A DNA stretch of 64,000 nt from Mucilaginibacter defluvii (GTDB lineage Bacteria > Bacteroidota > Bacteroidia > Sphingobacteriales > Sphingobacteriaceae): NCBI RefSeq assembly GCF_039543225.1, contig NZ_BAABJI010000002.1, forward strand, positions 496,001-560,000. The letters run 5' to 3'. Position 1 is the stretch's first letter, and every line of letters starts with the position of its first letter. The translations under genes and the position numbers were made by a program. Below are positions 33,799-43,473 of the stretch, in pieces. Below the pieces are notes generated by a model. That model searched no databases, had not been told where the DNA came from, and saw only the letters and a list, made by a program, of their open reading frames with translations.

Positions 33799-34887
33799 AT
33801 GAATAAACTTTACCAATACCTAAGTGTAGCTTTACTAAGCGTTACCTATTTATCATGCTCAGCGCAAGCCGTTGTTTTAAAAAATAACGACCTGCAGCAT
33901 ATCCGTTACACAGGCCGGGTGGCTGTTAGTGATAGTAATACCATGCTTTCGTGGACGGCGACGTCGGTAAAGGTGAATTTTAAAGGTACTTCTGCCAAAG
34001 TATTATTGAATGACGAAGCAGGTGACAACTACTACAACGTTATTTTAGATGGCAGGGTAAAAAGCGTTTTGCATCTGCAAAAGGGAAAAAAGGAATACAC
34101 ACTTGCTGAAGGGCTACCCGACAATAAGCATGAATTGGAGTTATTTAAACGTACCGAATGGAGTATGGGCCGAACCTGGTTATACCGATTCTCTTTTAAC
34201 AAGGGTGCGACTTTGCTCAACGCTCCAGCACCCAAAAAACGCCGTATTGAGGTTTTCGGCAACTCCATAACCTGCGGTTACGCTGTTGAAGATACTTCAG
34301 GTAAGGATAGAGGTACAGCACCTTACGAAAACGGTTACATTAGCTATGCAACTATTACAGCGCGCCATTTCAACGCGGATTACTATAGCACATCAAAAAG
34401 CGGGATAGGTATTACTGTAAGTTGGTTTCCGCTTATAATGCCCGAAATGTACGATAGGCTTTACGCGAACGATTCTACTATTAAATGGGATTTTAAGCAA
34501 TATCAGCCGCAGGTGGTAATCATCAACCTTTTTCAAAATGACTCTTGGTTAACCAACATGCCCGATAACCCCCAGTTTAAATCTCGTTTCGGCACAACTC
34601 CACCAACGGCCGAACAACTGACCTCTGCTTACCGGAATTTCGTAAAAACTATACGATCTAAATATCCCGACGCCAATATTATATGTGCGCTTGGTAATAT
34701 GGATGCTACAAAAGAAGGCTCTCCCTGGCCCGGTTACATTAAACAGGCCACCGCGGATCTTAACGACAAGAAAATTTACACCTGTTTTTTTCCGTACAAG
34801 CAAACGCCCGGTCATCCCAGTGCAACCGAACAGCAGGCTATGGCCGATCAGTTAATTGCATTTATCGATAAGAACATAAAGTGGTAA
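33799..34887 (+). CDS. SGNH/GDSL-type esterase, carbohydrate esterase 2-like lipoprotein
   Basis: This 362-residue protein has a lipoprotein signal with Cys at 20 (TYLSC), an N-terminal beta-sandwich (about 30-140) and an SGNH hydrolase domain with the nucleophile Ser in VFGNSITCGYA and the catalytic His in PGHPSATEQQ near the end. This two-domain layout fits CE2 acetylesterases, which remove acetyl groups from xylan or other glycans. It stands alone. The family is well supported; the substrate is not known. Confidence 0.85.
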   Translation: MNKLYQYLSVALLSVTYLSCSAQAVVLKNNDLQHIRYTGRVAVSDSNTMLSWTATSVKVNFKGTSAKVLLNDEAGDNYYNVILDGRVKSVLHLQKGKKEYTLAEGLPDNKHELELFKRTEWSMGRTWLYRFSFNKGATLLNAPAPKKRRIEVFGNSITCGYAVEDTSGKDRGTAPYENGYISYATITARHFNADYYSTSKSGIGITVSWFPLIMPEMYDRLYANDSTIKWDFKQYQPQVVIINLFQNDSWLTNMPDNPQFKSRFGTTPPTAEQLTSAYRNFVKTIRSKYPDANIICALGNMDATKEGSPWPGYIKQATADLNDKKIYTCFFPYKQTPGHPSATEQQAMADQLIAFIDKNIKW

Positions 34888-35014
34888 ATATAGGTTGACA
34901 AAAGCAACCGAATTTTATCAGGCTAAAAAAGGCATTGTATGTAACCATTTATAGCCCATTGCAGTATAAAGTGGTATTTAACCGATAAATAATTAACCTG
35001 CCGATAGGCTTAAT

Positions 35015-35022
35015 TATGTTTG
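35015..35022 (+). promoter_or_regulatory. Possible -7 box (TATGTTTG) of the adhesin operon
   Basis: TATGTTTG matches TAnnTTTG 100 bases upstream of the adhesin ATG and would give a leader of about 97 bases. No matching -33 TTG is evident. Confidence 0.35.
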
Positions 35023-35122
35023 TTAAGCCGCCTTTTAAGTTAAACGCTGATTAAATTGATTTATAAACACAAGTTATAATCCTGGAGAACGTGCGTAACG
35101 CTGTTATACCTAACGTCCGTAA

Positions 35123-38100
35123 ATGAGAAAACTATACCTATTCAAAATTTTCGTACTACTATTAGCTATATTTTTTTATAGCGATAAAGCGCGAGCCCAA
35201 TATGCCATTGGTGGCGAAGCCGGCACCAGCCTTGTAAACTCTGTGTACTGGCTCACCTGGGATAAAACGCTCACCGGAAGTACGCTGATAACATCACCAA
35301 GTGGCTCAAGCGCTCAAAATATTACCAACGGTAATTATGTTTGGCAATTTTCGCCTACGGTGCAAATCAGAGCAACGATCAGTGACCTGGTTACCAGCGG
35401 CAACCAGCCCATGCAGGCTTACACACCGGGTAGCTACGCCAGCGATGGGCTCGACCTGCTATACTCGGGCAATAACCGCCCCAAGCCCGACTCAAGAGGT
35501 GTTGAAGCCTCGGCAGTGGTAACGCCCTACGGCGGCACCGCAACGTTTGATATTGATATTAAAGTTTTCATTCTCATCAATGGCGTATGGACAGACGTAG
35601 CATATCCGGGTATGATAATCGGCGACGCCGAATCTATTGATGCAGGAGGCGAATTTATAACAGCCAATACGCCCAACCCGATTGCCTGGCAACTGCTTAA
35701 CAAGCGCACCCAAAACAATGCTGCTGATGATGAGTATAAAATGCAGTTGAGCAATTCCGGCCGGTCATTCCGTCTATTTGCCAACCTTCCGCCCGGAAAC
35801 TTTGGCGTGCAGGCGGTTATGTTCGCTCGTGGCGCCCGCAACCTCAACAATGTAAGTATGAAGGGGTCAGGCCTTACGGCCATGGCCATCGGTTTTGTTT
35901 TGCCTTTTGATTTGGGCGATGATCCGTTGGGTTACGGCAACACGGGGCATTACATGGAGAACTTCCAGATAACGGATTACTTTAACGGTGACGGTACTTT
36001 CGCGGTTGTAAATTATCCTACTACACCTTTAATAGCAAGCGCTTCAGTCTATATAGGCGAAAACAATGTGGACGCCGATGGCGAGCCTGAAGGCACCGTT
36101 GACGCGGATGGTGATAACAACACCGGCAATGATGATGAAAACACCATAAACCCGGCAAATTTACCGGTGGTAAAAGTAAATCAGGCTGGTAACATCGTTT
36201 TTAATGTGCCGGTAACTAACACTAAAAATGTGCCGGCCGCTTTGCGTATCTGGCTCGATTTTGACGGTAACGGCTTATTTGAAGCCGATGAGCTGGTAAG
36301 CGCTACCATTCCGCCTAATACAACAAATCAAAATTATACGCTTACTTTCCCTAATGCACAGTTTGCCTCAAAAATAAAGGTTGGTATACTTTATTCGCGT
36401 ATTCGTATCACCACAACAAACCTGATTGATAATCCATCAACAGTAGTAGACGAGCGTAGCACCTCCTTTGCAGCTGATGGGGAAACAGAAGATTACCGGT
36501 TGAAAGATATAACAGGTATCACCATATCGGGTACTGTTTTTAATGACGGAAATGGTGGCAGCAATGGCTCCATATCAGGTACGCCCTTGCAGCAGGTGTC
36601 GGGTTCGCCATTATACGCTTATCTGGTTGATGCTTCCACCAACAAAGTAGTGCAAAAAGTTGCGGTTAGCAGCACCGGTACGTACAGTATTGCGAATAAC
36701 AATAACGGCACCTACACCGTGGCCATATCAACTAACGATGTGGACACCGGCGCCATATTAGCCGCGGTGGCGCCAAACCTGCCCGTTAACTGGAAACCAT
36801 CCGGCGAGGCATACGGCACAAATAACGTAGCCGGAAACGGTATTGAAACCGGAACCCCTAATCTGCAGATCAGCGTGAGTACACCGGGTACGAGCCTTGA
36901 TATAGCGGGGGTGAACTTTGCGCTCAACCAAATTCCTGTCGCAGCTGCTGACTCAGCTATTACAACAGCCGGCGTGGCCGTTACGCTTAACACTCCGGCT
37001 AACGATACTGACGCTGATGGAACGATCAACCCCGCGCAGGTATTCCTCGTTGACCCGATAGATAATACCCAAAAGAGGACTGTAACCGTAGCCGGGCAGG
37101 GAACTTACGTTACCAACACTACAACCGGCAGGGTAACCTTCACGCCGGTGGCTTCATTCGCGGGTAAGGCTATCCCACTTTCATATACCATTCGCGATAA
37201 TTATGGCTCGGAGAGCTTGCCTTCACTTATATCAGTAATTGTGAAACCAACCGGCAGGAATGACGCTGATACCACAGCAATTGGCACTCCGGTAACAACG
37301 ATAGTAAAAGCTAATGATGGCACTGATGCTACAGCCACTACCGTAACCGCCACTAACGGTGCGCGCGGCACTACAACCGTAGACGCGCAAGGACGCGTTG
37401 TCTATACACCTGATGCCGGTTATGCGGGCACTGATATCTATACCTATATTTTAACTACTGCAGACGGTATTGCCTCTGACCCGATAACAGTTACTATCTA
37501 CATTACACCCAATGGGGTTAACGACGAAGCCATAACTAATATCAATACGCCGGTTATCACAAATGTGAAAGCGAATGACGGGGCGGCGGCGGCTGGCGCT
37601 ACGGTAACGCCGACCGCAGGCGCACATGGCACCACAACCGTAGACGCCCAGGGCAATGTAATATATACGCCAGCTAACGGTTATGTTGGGCGAGACGTTT
37701 ACACTTACACACTTACCCGCGATGGCATAGTTTCGGCACCAATAACAGTTGATGTAACTGTTAGGCCGGTGCCGGTTAATGATACCGACATTACACCGGT
37801 TAATACCAGCGTTACAACAACAGTAAAAGCAAACGACGGCCCAAGCGGCGTTGGTACTACGGTTACCAGTACTAATGGCCAAAACGGATTTACTACGGTT
37901 AACGCGCAAGGGCAGGTTGTTTATACACCTATTTCCGGCTATACTGGCGTTGATACTTACACTTATACACTCACTACGCCGGATGGTGTAGTGTCCGATC
38001 CGGTTACGGTAACAATTACCATATATTCGGCGAGCGTAAATTTAACCAAAAGGGCAAACAATACTGGCAGTAAAGCCGGCGACGTTATTAACTACAGCTT

Positions 38101-39268
38101 AATTGTAACTAATACCGGCCAAACGCCGCTTACCAACCTGGTTGTTACTGATGTTGGCGCTGATGCGGGCAGTATTTCCCCGGCCAGCATACCTACATTG
38201 GCCGCAGGTGCATCACGTACGGTAACGGCAAGGCATACGCTTACACAGGTCGACATAAATAACCGCAGTTTCAGTAATCAGGCCAGCGTAAGCGGTACAG
38301 ATCAAACCGGCAGGCCGGTGAGTGACACCCGCTCTGATGACCCGACAACACCGGCTGCTGATGACCCGACCGTCGTGACCATTACTCCGGTTGGCGCCAT
38401 ATCACTTGAAAAAACGGGCGTATTTACAGCGAACTATATCACCTATACTTTTACCATTACTAATACGGGTGACGCAACGCTAACTAATGTTACACTTACT
38501 GATACCAATCTTGGACTGACCAATACTGTTGTAAATATACCGGCAGGTGGATTGATACCTGGCGGTACAGCTACTTTAACTTTCAGATATACGCTTACTC
38601 AGGCCGATAAAGAAGCAGGTAAGGTAACCAACAACGCCTCAGTAAGCAGCACTGACCCTGTTGGAAACATAGTTAACGACAACGCGACCGTTGATGTTCC
38701 GGTTGATCCGGCGCCGATAGCGGTGAACGACAATGCATCAACACAAAGAAACACGCCGGTTATAATTGATGTTGACCGCAATGACCTGCCGGGCAATTCA
38801 AGCTTCGATCAGCAATCTATTGAGATACTTACACAACCGAAAAACGGCACGGTACAGGTAGGCGCTGATGGCACCGTTACTTACACGCCAAACGATGGTT
38901 ATACAGGTACCGACTCATTTACTTATCGTATTAAAGATCTCTACGGTTACTACACCAACCCGGCAACGGTTAACCTCACCATTAACGCCAACGCGCCGTT
39001 TAAAATACCAACGTTATTTACGCCAAACGGCGATGGAATTAACGACGTGTTTGAGATACGTGGCCTTGAGCAATATAGCCAGAACAAACTATCCATTATA
39101 AACCGTTGGGGCAACGAGGTTTATAAGGCTACCAATTATCAGAATAACTGGGCGGGTACCGGTTTAAATGAGGGTACCTACTATTACATACTGCAGGTTC
39201 AGGATAGCATGGGCAAGTGGAATGTGTATAAAGGTTACATCACATTAATGCGGAGTTTAAAAAAATAA
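35123..39268 (+). CDS. Giant secreted adhesin with type IX/gliding C-terminal domain
   Basis: This 1381-residue protein has a signal peptide ending ARAQ and, in order: an N-terminal domain (about 30-300, CshA-like in its YWLTWD start), a GEVED-type domain (about 310-460, ending DGETEDYRL), an SdrD-like B domain (about 465-600), a cadherin-like domain, three tandem 86-87-residue repeats (713-972), two DUF11 domains (about 973-1195), a further cadherin-like repeat (about 1202-1288), and a C-terminal CHU_C/gliding domain (1292-1381, FTPNGDGINDVF). This is the layout of SprB-like surface adhesins exported by the type IX system. It is followed by porP and a porE-like gene. Confidence 0.9.
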   Translation: MRKLYLFKIFVLLLAIFFYSDKARAQYAIGGEAGTSLVNSVYWLTWDKTLTGSTLITSPSGSSAQNITNGNYVWQFSPTVQIRATISDLVTSGNQPMQAYTPGSYASDGLDLLYSGNNRPKPDSRGVEASAVVTPYGGTATFDIDIKVFILINGVWTDVAYPGMIIGDAESIDAGGEFITANTPNPIAWQLLNKRTQNNAADDEYKMQLSNSGRSFRLFANLPPGNFGVQAVMFARGARNLNNVSMKGSGLTAMAIGFVLPFDLGDDPLGYGNTGHYMENFQITDYFNGDGTFAVVNYPTTPLIASASVYIGENNVDADGEPEGTVDADGDNNTGNDDENTINPANLPVVKVNQAGNIVFNVPVTNTKNVPAALRIWLDFDGNGLFEADELVSATIPPNTTNQNYTLTFPNAQFASKIKVGILYSRIRITTTNLIDNPSTVVDERSTSFAADGETEDYRLKDITGITISGTVFNDGNGGSNGSISGTPLQQVSGSPLYAYLVDASTNKVVQKVAVSSTGTYSIANNNNGTYTVAISTNDVDTGAILAAVAPNLPVNWKPSGEAYGTNNVAGNGIETGTPNLQISVSTPGTSLDIAGVNFALNQIPVAAADSAITTAGVAVTLNTPANDTDADGTINPAQVFLVDPIDNTQKRTVTVAGQGTYVTNTTTGRVTFTPVASFAGKAIPLSYTIRDNYGSESLPSLISVIVKPTGRNDADTTAIGTPVTTIVKANDGTDATATTVTATNGARGTTTVDAQGRVVYTPDAGYAGTDIYTYILTTADGIASDPITVTIYITPNGVNDEAITNINTPVITNVKANDGAAAAGATVTPTAGAHGTTTVDAQGNVIYTPANGYVGRDVYTYTLTRDGIVSAPITVDVTVRPVPVNDTDITPVNTSVTTTVKANDGPSGVGTTVTSTNGQNGFTTVNAQGQVVYTPISGYTGVDTYTYTLTTPDGVVSDPVTVTITIYSASVNLTKRANNTGSKAGDVINYSLIVTNTGQTPLTNLVVTDVGADAGSISPASIPTLAAGASRTVTARHTLTQVDINNRSFSNQASVSGTDQTGRPVSDTRSDDPTTPAADDPTVVTITPVGAISLEKTGVFTANYITYTFTITNTGDATLTNVTLTDTNLGLTNTVVNIPAGGLIPGGTATLTFRYTLTQADKEAGKVTNNASVSSTDPVGNIVNDNATVDVPVDPAPIAVNDNASTQRNTPVIIDVDRNDLPGNSSFDQQSIEILTQPKNGTVQVGADGTVTYTPNDGYTGTDSFTYRIKDLYGYYTNPATVNLTINANAPFKIPTLFTPNGDGINDVFEIRGLEQYSQNKLSIINRWGNEVYKATNYQNNWAGTGLNEGTYYYILQVQDSMGKWNVYKGYITLMRSLKK
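37259..38038 (+). repeat. Three tandem coding repeats of 86-87 codons in the adhesin
   Basis: Repeats start at 37259, 37520 and 37778. Each begins ND and carries VKANDG, TTV.AQG and GY.G.D.YTY landmarks. They encode cadherin-like domains, and their number probably varies between strains. Confidence 0.9.
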
Positions 39269-39310
39269 GATGATGAGACACCCGTCGGTACCGGCGGCGA
39301 ACAACATAAT

Positions 39311-40276
39311 ATGAAAAGATTTTTAACCATATTAATATTACTCATAAATACCGGCATACTTTACGCGCAACAGGATGCACAACAAAGCCAGTATATGTTT
39401 AATGGTATCTACATCAACCCGGCATACGCCGGTTATAAGGAGATACTGAACCTGCACGCTTACTACCGTGCACAATGGACGGGTGTTGAAGGTTCGCCGC
39501 GCAGCATGTCATTAGCCGTTGATGCTACCGCCAATAACGGCAACGTGGGTTTGGCTTTCCAGGTGGCGAGCGACAAGCTTGGCGCTCAGGAGTACCTTTC
39601 GGCATATGCAAATTATGCCTATCGCTTACGCATGAACGAAGATGGCAGTTCGAGGTTAGCTTTCGGTTTAGGCGCCGGCATAATGCAGTTGGGTATGAAT
39701 GGCTCAAAACTAAACCCGAACGACCCGGAGCCTGATATGTTTACCGGTACGCAAAGTACCATTGTGCCCGATGCTCGCTTGGGTGTTTACTACTCCGACA
39801 ATAAATTTTACGCAGGGCTTTCTGCAGACAACCTGGTAGCCCAGCATATTAACGTACGTAAGGATGGTTATATAGCGCAGCCTAAAGCGCACTATTACCT
39901 CACCGGCGGTATGTTATTTCCGTTGAATCAAGACATTATGGTGAAGCCGAGTTTTTTGTTAAAAGATGACCGGGGCGGGCCTACCAGTTTGGATATTAAT
40001 GCCTTCATTTTACTTGGCGAGAAGCTATGGCTCGGTGGATCTTACCGTACCGGGGTAAAGTTGTATGACAAGAGTTATCTGCAAAATGACCTGACGCCGC
40101 TAAACTCGATTACAGCCGCCGCAGAGTTTTTCCCTAATCCTTATCTGCGTATAGGCTATGGTTACGATTTTTCGATCGGCCCGCTTCGCGGATATGATGG
40201 CGGCACGCATGAGATATCAATCGGTATCTACTTTAAAACCAAACAAAGCCGGATGTTAACGCCAAGATATTTTTAA
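39311..40276 (+). CDS. PorP/SprF family type IX secretion outer-membrane protein
   Basis: This 321-residue protein has a signal peptide (LYAQQ) and the PorP/SprF landmarks SQYMFNGIYINPAYAGY, YRAQWTGVEGSPRS, FGLGAGIMQ and a final SIGIYFKTK. In gliding bacteria SprF is needed to display the adjacent SprB adhesin. Its place directly after the adhesin and before a PorE-like gene matches that pairing. It starts 42 bases after the adhesin stop. Confidence 0.94.
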   Translation: MKRFLTILILLINTGILYAQQDAQQSQYMFNGIYINPAYAGYKEILNLHAYYRAQWTGVEGSPRSMSLAVDATANNGNVGLAFQVASDKLGAQEYLSAYANYAYRLRMNEDGSSRLAFGLGAGIMQLGMNGSKLNPNDPEPDMFTGTQSTIVPDARLGVYYSDNKFYAGLSADNLVAQHINVRKDGYIAQPKAHYYLTGGMLFPLNQDIMVKPSFLLKDDRGGPTSLDINAFILLGEKLWLGGSYRTGVKLYDKSYLQNDLTPLNSITAAAEFFPNPYLRIGYGYDFSIGPLRGYDGGTHEISIGIYFKTKQSRMLTPRYF

Positions 40277-40281
40277 AGCAG

Positions 40282-42237
40282 ATGAAAAGAGCATTAACCC
40301 AAATCGGACTTTTTACAGCGCTGCTTTTCAGTGTTGAGCTTGCCAGTGCGCAAAACGTATTAAAGCAGGCCGATGAACAATATAACCTGTATAACTACAA
40401 AAAGGCAGCTGAACTATATTTAGACGCCTATAAGCGCGATTCGTCATCGCTGCATATTGTGGAGCGTCTGGCTAATTCATACCGCATGCTGCATGATTAC
40501 CTCGAGGCCGAAGTTTGGTATGAAAAAACGGTTATTATGCCCGAAAGTAATAACGGCAACATTTACCGTTATGCCGAAGTGCTAAAAAATAATGGCAAAT
40601 ATGCCGAAGCCAAACGCCAGTTTGGAAAATATTATGCGTCAGACAAGGTAATTGATAAAACGCAGCTTAAATTCTGGACGGACGCTTGCGACTCGGCGCT
40701 AAAATGGATGAAGAACCCGACACCTGTTCAAATAAAAAATGAACAGTTGTTAAATAGTACGTACGCTGATTGGGGGGCACGCAGTTATAACGATCAACTG
40801 TTTTTTGTATCAGACCGCGAAAGCCGTTTTACCAGGAATATTATTAAGGATGATGAACCCTTTTTTAAATTCGACGGCGCCAAAGCGCCTGATAAAAGGC
40901 AATACGGTTGGACAGGTAATGGCTATCTTCACTTGTACGAATCTGCCGGGGCGGATAGCGGTCGCTTATTTCCGATAGTGAATAACGTGGCTTATCACAC
41001 AGGACCTGCCTCGTTCACCGCTGACGGAAATGAGATGTATTACACTATTACGCGCGTACCGCGTAACTGGAGTAAGGATCTGTCGGGCATTAAAACATTC
41101 AGACTTGAGATATACTCCAGTAAAAAAGATGCTGAAGGAAAATGGATGAAACCGGTAGCCTTTAAGTTTAATAATGAGAAGAAATATTCGGTGGGTGATC
41201 CATTTATATCTCCTGACGGAAATACGCTCTACTTCGTATCAGACATGCCGGGCGGAATGGGCGCTACAGATATTTATTATTGCGTAAAAGATGAAGCAGG
41301 TAACTGGCAGATGCCCGTTAACCTGCAAAGCATAAATACATCAGGCAGCGAGCGTACGCCATTTATCGATAATGAAGGTAACTTGTATTTTTCGACAGAT
41401 GGCTTGATTGGTATGGGCGGGCTCGACGTTTTTCGGGCCTTTAAAACACGTGATTTCACTTTTGCTAAAGCGGAGAACCTGCAATATCCAACTAACTCAC
41501 CGCGCGATGATTTTTCGTATGTAATTTATAATGGCCGTACCGGTTACCTGTCTTCAAACCGTTTAGGTGGAGTAGGAAGTGATGATATTTATAGCTTTAA
41601 CCAACAACCGGAACTTAACTTACGTTTAGAAGGCACCGTTTACGAAAAAGGTACACGCAAGCCTTTATACAACGCTAAAGTAGGCTTGAGTGGAGGCGGT
41701 ATTGTTATTACCAACAATACCGGTTACTATAGCTTTGGCATCAAACAAAACAGCAATTATAGCCTGCGTGCAGAAAAGCAGGGATATTTGAGCGATAATG
41801 AGCAAGTAAACACAAGCGGACTGACCAGTTCGCAAACGTTAAAAAAGGATCTTTACCTGGAAAAAATAGTATTAAATAAAGCCATCCGGCTCGAGAATAT
41901 TTATTATGATTTTGACAGGTGGGAGATAAGGCCAGACGCGGCGCTTGAGCTGGATAAACTGATCAAAATATTGCGGGACAACCCGACCATACAGATAGAA
42001 TTAGGTTCGCATACGGATAGCAGGGGCGATGATGATTACAACATGGACTTATCGCGTAAGCGCGCTAATGCAGCGGTAGACTATATTTTAGATAATGGCA
42101 ATATTGATGAAGGACGGATAATTGCCCGCGGCTATGGCGAAACCCGCTTGCTCAACCGCTGTAAAAACGGCGTGAAATGCAGCGATGCGGATCATCAGCT
42201 TAACCGTCGCACTGAATTTACTATCATCAAAATGTAA
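40282..42237 (+). CDS. PorE-like OmpA family protein (TPR, PD40 propeller, CarboxypepD-reg, OmpA)
   Basis: This 651-residue protein has a signal peptide (ASAQ), TPR-like helices (about 25-130), a PD40-type beta-propeller (about 160-445; YSVGDPFISPDGNTLYFVSD), a carboxypeptidase-regulatory-like domain (about 450-530) and an OmpA C-terminal domain (about 545-651) with the peptidoglycan-contacting Asp and Arg in MDLSRKRANAAVDYIL. The order matches PorE of the type IX system, which links it to peptidoglycan. Unlike P. gingivalis PorE it has no lipobox. It starts five bases after porP. Confidence 0.9.
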   Translation: MKRALTQIGLFTALLFSVELASAQNVLKQADEQYNLYNYKKAAELYLDAYKRDSSSLHIVERLANSYRMLHDYLEAEVWYEKTVIMPESNNGNIYRYAEVLKNNGKYAEAKRQFGKYYASDKVIDKTQLKFWTDACDSALKWMKNPTPVQIKNEQLLNSTYADWGARSYNDQLFFVSDRESRFTRNIIKDDEPFFKFDGAKAPDKRQYGWTGNGYLHLYESAGADSGRLFPIVNNVAYHTGPASFTADGNEMYYTITRVPRNWSKDLSGIKTFRLEIYSSKKDAEGKWMKPVAFKFNNEKKYSVGDPFISPDGNTLYFVSDMPGGMGATDIYYCVKDEAGNWQMPVNLQSINTSGSERTPFIDNEGNLYFSTDGLIGMGGLDVFRAFKTRDFTFAKAENLQYPTNSPRDDFSYVIYNGRTGYLSSNRLGGVGSDDIYSFNQQPELNLRLEGTVYEKGTRKPLYNAKVGLSGGGIVITNNTGYYSFGIKQNSNYSLRAEKQGYLSDNEQVNTSGLTSSQTLKKDLYLEKIVLNKAIRLENIYYDFDRWEIRPDAALELDKLIKILRDNPTIQIELGSHTDSRGDDDYNMDLSRKRANAAVDYILDNGNIDEGRIIARGYGETRLLNRCKNGVKCSDADHQLNRRTEFTIIKM

Positions 42238-42248
42238 TAGAATTCAAT

Positions 42249-42284
42249 AAAGGCCTTACTGATCGTAGTGAGGCCTTTCGTTTT
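42249..42284. terminator. Bidirectional terminator
   Basis: AAAGGCCTTACT (42249-42260) pairs with 42267-42278 with one G-T pair. It separates the PorE-like gene from the convergent membrane-protein gene. Confidence 0.8.
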
Positions 42285-43347
42285 ACTGAGCCAGCGCAAC
42301 TTCCGGCTGATGGCGTATTTTGCCAATGTAATAGCTCGATACTAATGCAATTACTTTGGCAATATAAAAGATAAAGAAAATAAACCTGGCTTGTTCATTC
42401 ATCACGCTACCTATAATCCAGATAAATAACGGGGCTACCTGCGCCGCGGCGATACTGCTTAACGCGTTTTTTGAGTAGCTCAGCATCCAGCCTATTATCG
42501 AAAATAGTAATATTGAGAGGCTGATAATAATCGTCATACGCACAGCATCGCTACCACTAAATATGTGCGAAAATTGTATGGGTGTTTGTGCCAGCAAACC
42601 CAGTATTATAGCATGTTTCCAGTTGATGTTACGATTAAACTCCTGGAAAGTAACGCTCTCACGCGCATAGTAACGGATAGTAGCAAACGCGGCTACGAAT
42701 ATCAGTGGAAAATAAAAGCCAAACATCAATACACTAAAAGCTTTGCGGGTATCATCACTGTAGCCATTAATAGTAGCGGCCATGGGGTATTTTACAAAAG
42801 TAATGTAACTGCAAAAACCTGCCCATAAACCGGCTACAATAGCAACTATTGCATACAACGACGCATTTTTGGTAAGTGAATTGGTAAATCTGTTAATAAA
42901 GTAACCACTGCGTAGCGTAACCAAAACAAACAACACAAATAAAATTACAGCCATGGCGTAATATTCGTTTTTGATAAAGCTATCGCTGTTATCGGGCTTG
43001 AATACACTGATTACCGTTTGATTGAATACCTGCGGCATGATGATAAATATCGCCTGTAATATTAAAACTCCCACAGCACCCCAAAGCATCATCATCCAGT
43101 TACGATTGGCGTTATTGGTTGATGGTTTTTGTGCCTGAACTTCTGCTGTTTCCGGCTGACCGATGCGGTGCGTGGCCACCAGCCAGGCCTCATCATCGCT
43201 CAAATTTACGGCGTGTAACTCCAAGTAGGTGTCTTTAAGTAAAACAGCAAGTTCATCAATATCGCTTTCAGTTAATTGCGAACTGCCGAAATTCTGTTTC
43301 CAGTTTTGTATTCGGGCTTCTAATGCGGCAAGTTGATAGGTATCCAT
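42283..43347 (-). CDS. Polytopic membrane protein of unknown function
   Basis: This 354-residue protein has a cytosolic N-terminal region of about 80 residues with a short helical domain (LTESDIDELAVLLKDTYLEL, DEAWLVATHRIG), then about eight membrane segments. The N-terminal part resembles the small helical domains that precede membrane regions in HAAS/permease-prefix-type proteins, but I cannot name the family. No conserved catalytic motif is visible. It stands alone between the porE-like gene and eat. Confidence 0.6.
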   Translation of the reverse strand: MDTYQLAALEARIQNWKQNFGSSQLTESDIDELAVLLKDTYLELHAVNLSDDEAWLVATHRIGQPETAEVQAQKPSTNNANRNWMMMLWGAVGVLILQAIFIIMPQVFNQTVISVFKPDNSDSFIKNEYYAMAVILFVLFVLVTLRSGYFINRFTNSLTKNASLYAIVAIVAGLWAGFCSYITFVKYPMAATINGYSDDTRKAFSVLMFGFYFPLIFVAAFATIRYYARESVTFQEFNRNINWKHAIILGLLAQTPIQFSHIFSGSDAVRMTIIISLSILLFSIIGWMLSYSKNALSSIAAAQVAPLFIWIIGSVMNEQARFIFFIFYIAKVIALVSSYYIGKIRHQPEVALAQ

Positions 43348-43473
43348 AAGGCATTTAAATCGGTTTTATAAATGTAGCAGAAAATATAATGATGCAAATA
43401 CTTTTTAAATATTGCTTATAAAAAATGCTTTAATTAACTTAAAAGCGGCATTAGTATTATCACAACTTAAAAC

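Noticed and set aside
37451..37909. A 152-residue reverse frame inside the adhesin gene
   Set aside because: It is antisense to the tandem repeats of a clear gene, Cys- and Arg-rich, and without a start context.
37259..38038. Direct repeats as a possible CRISPR or mobile array
   Set aside because: They are long in-frame coding repeats of cadherin-like domains without spacers.
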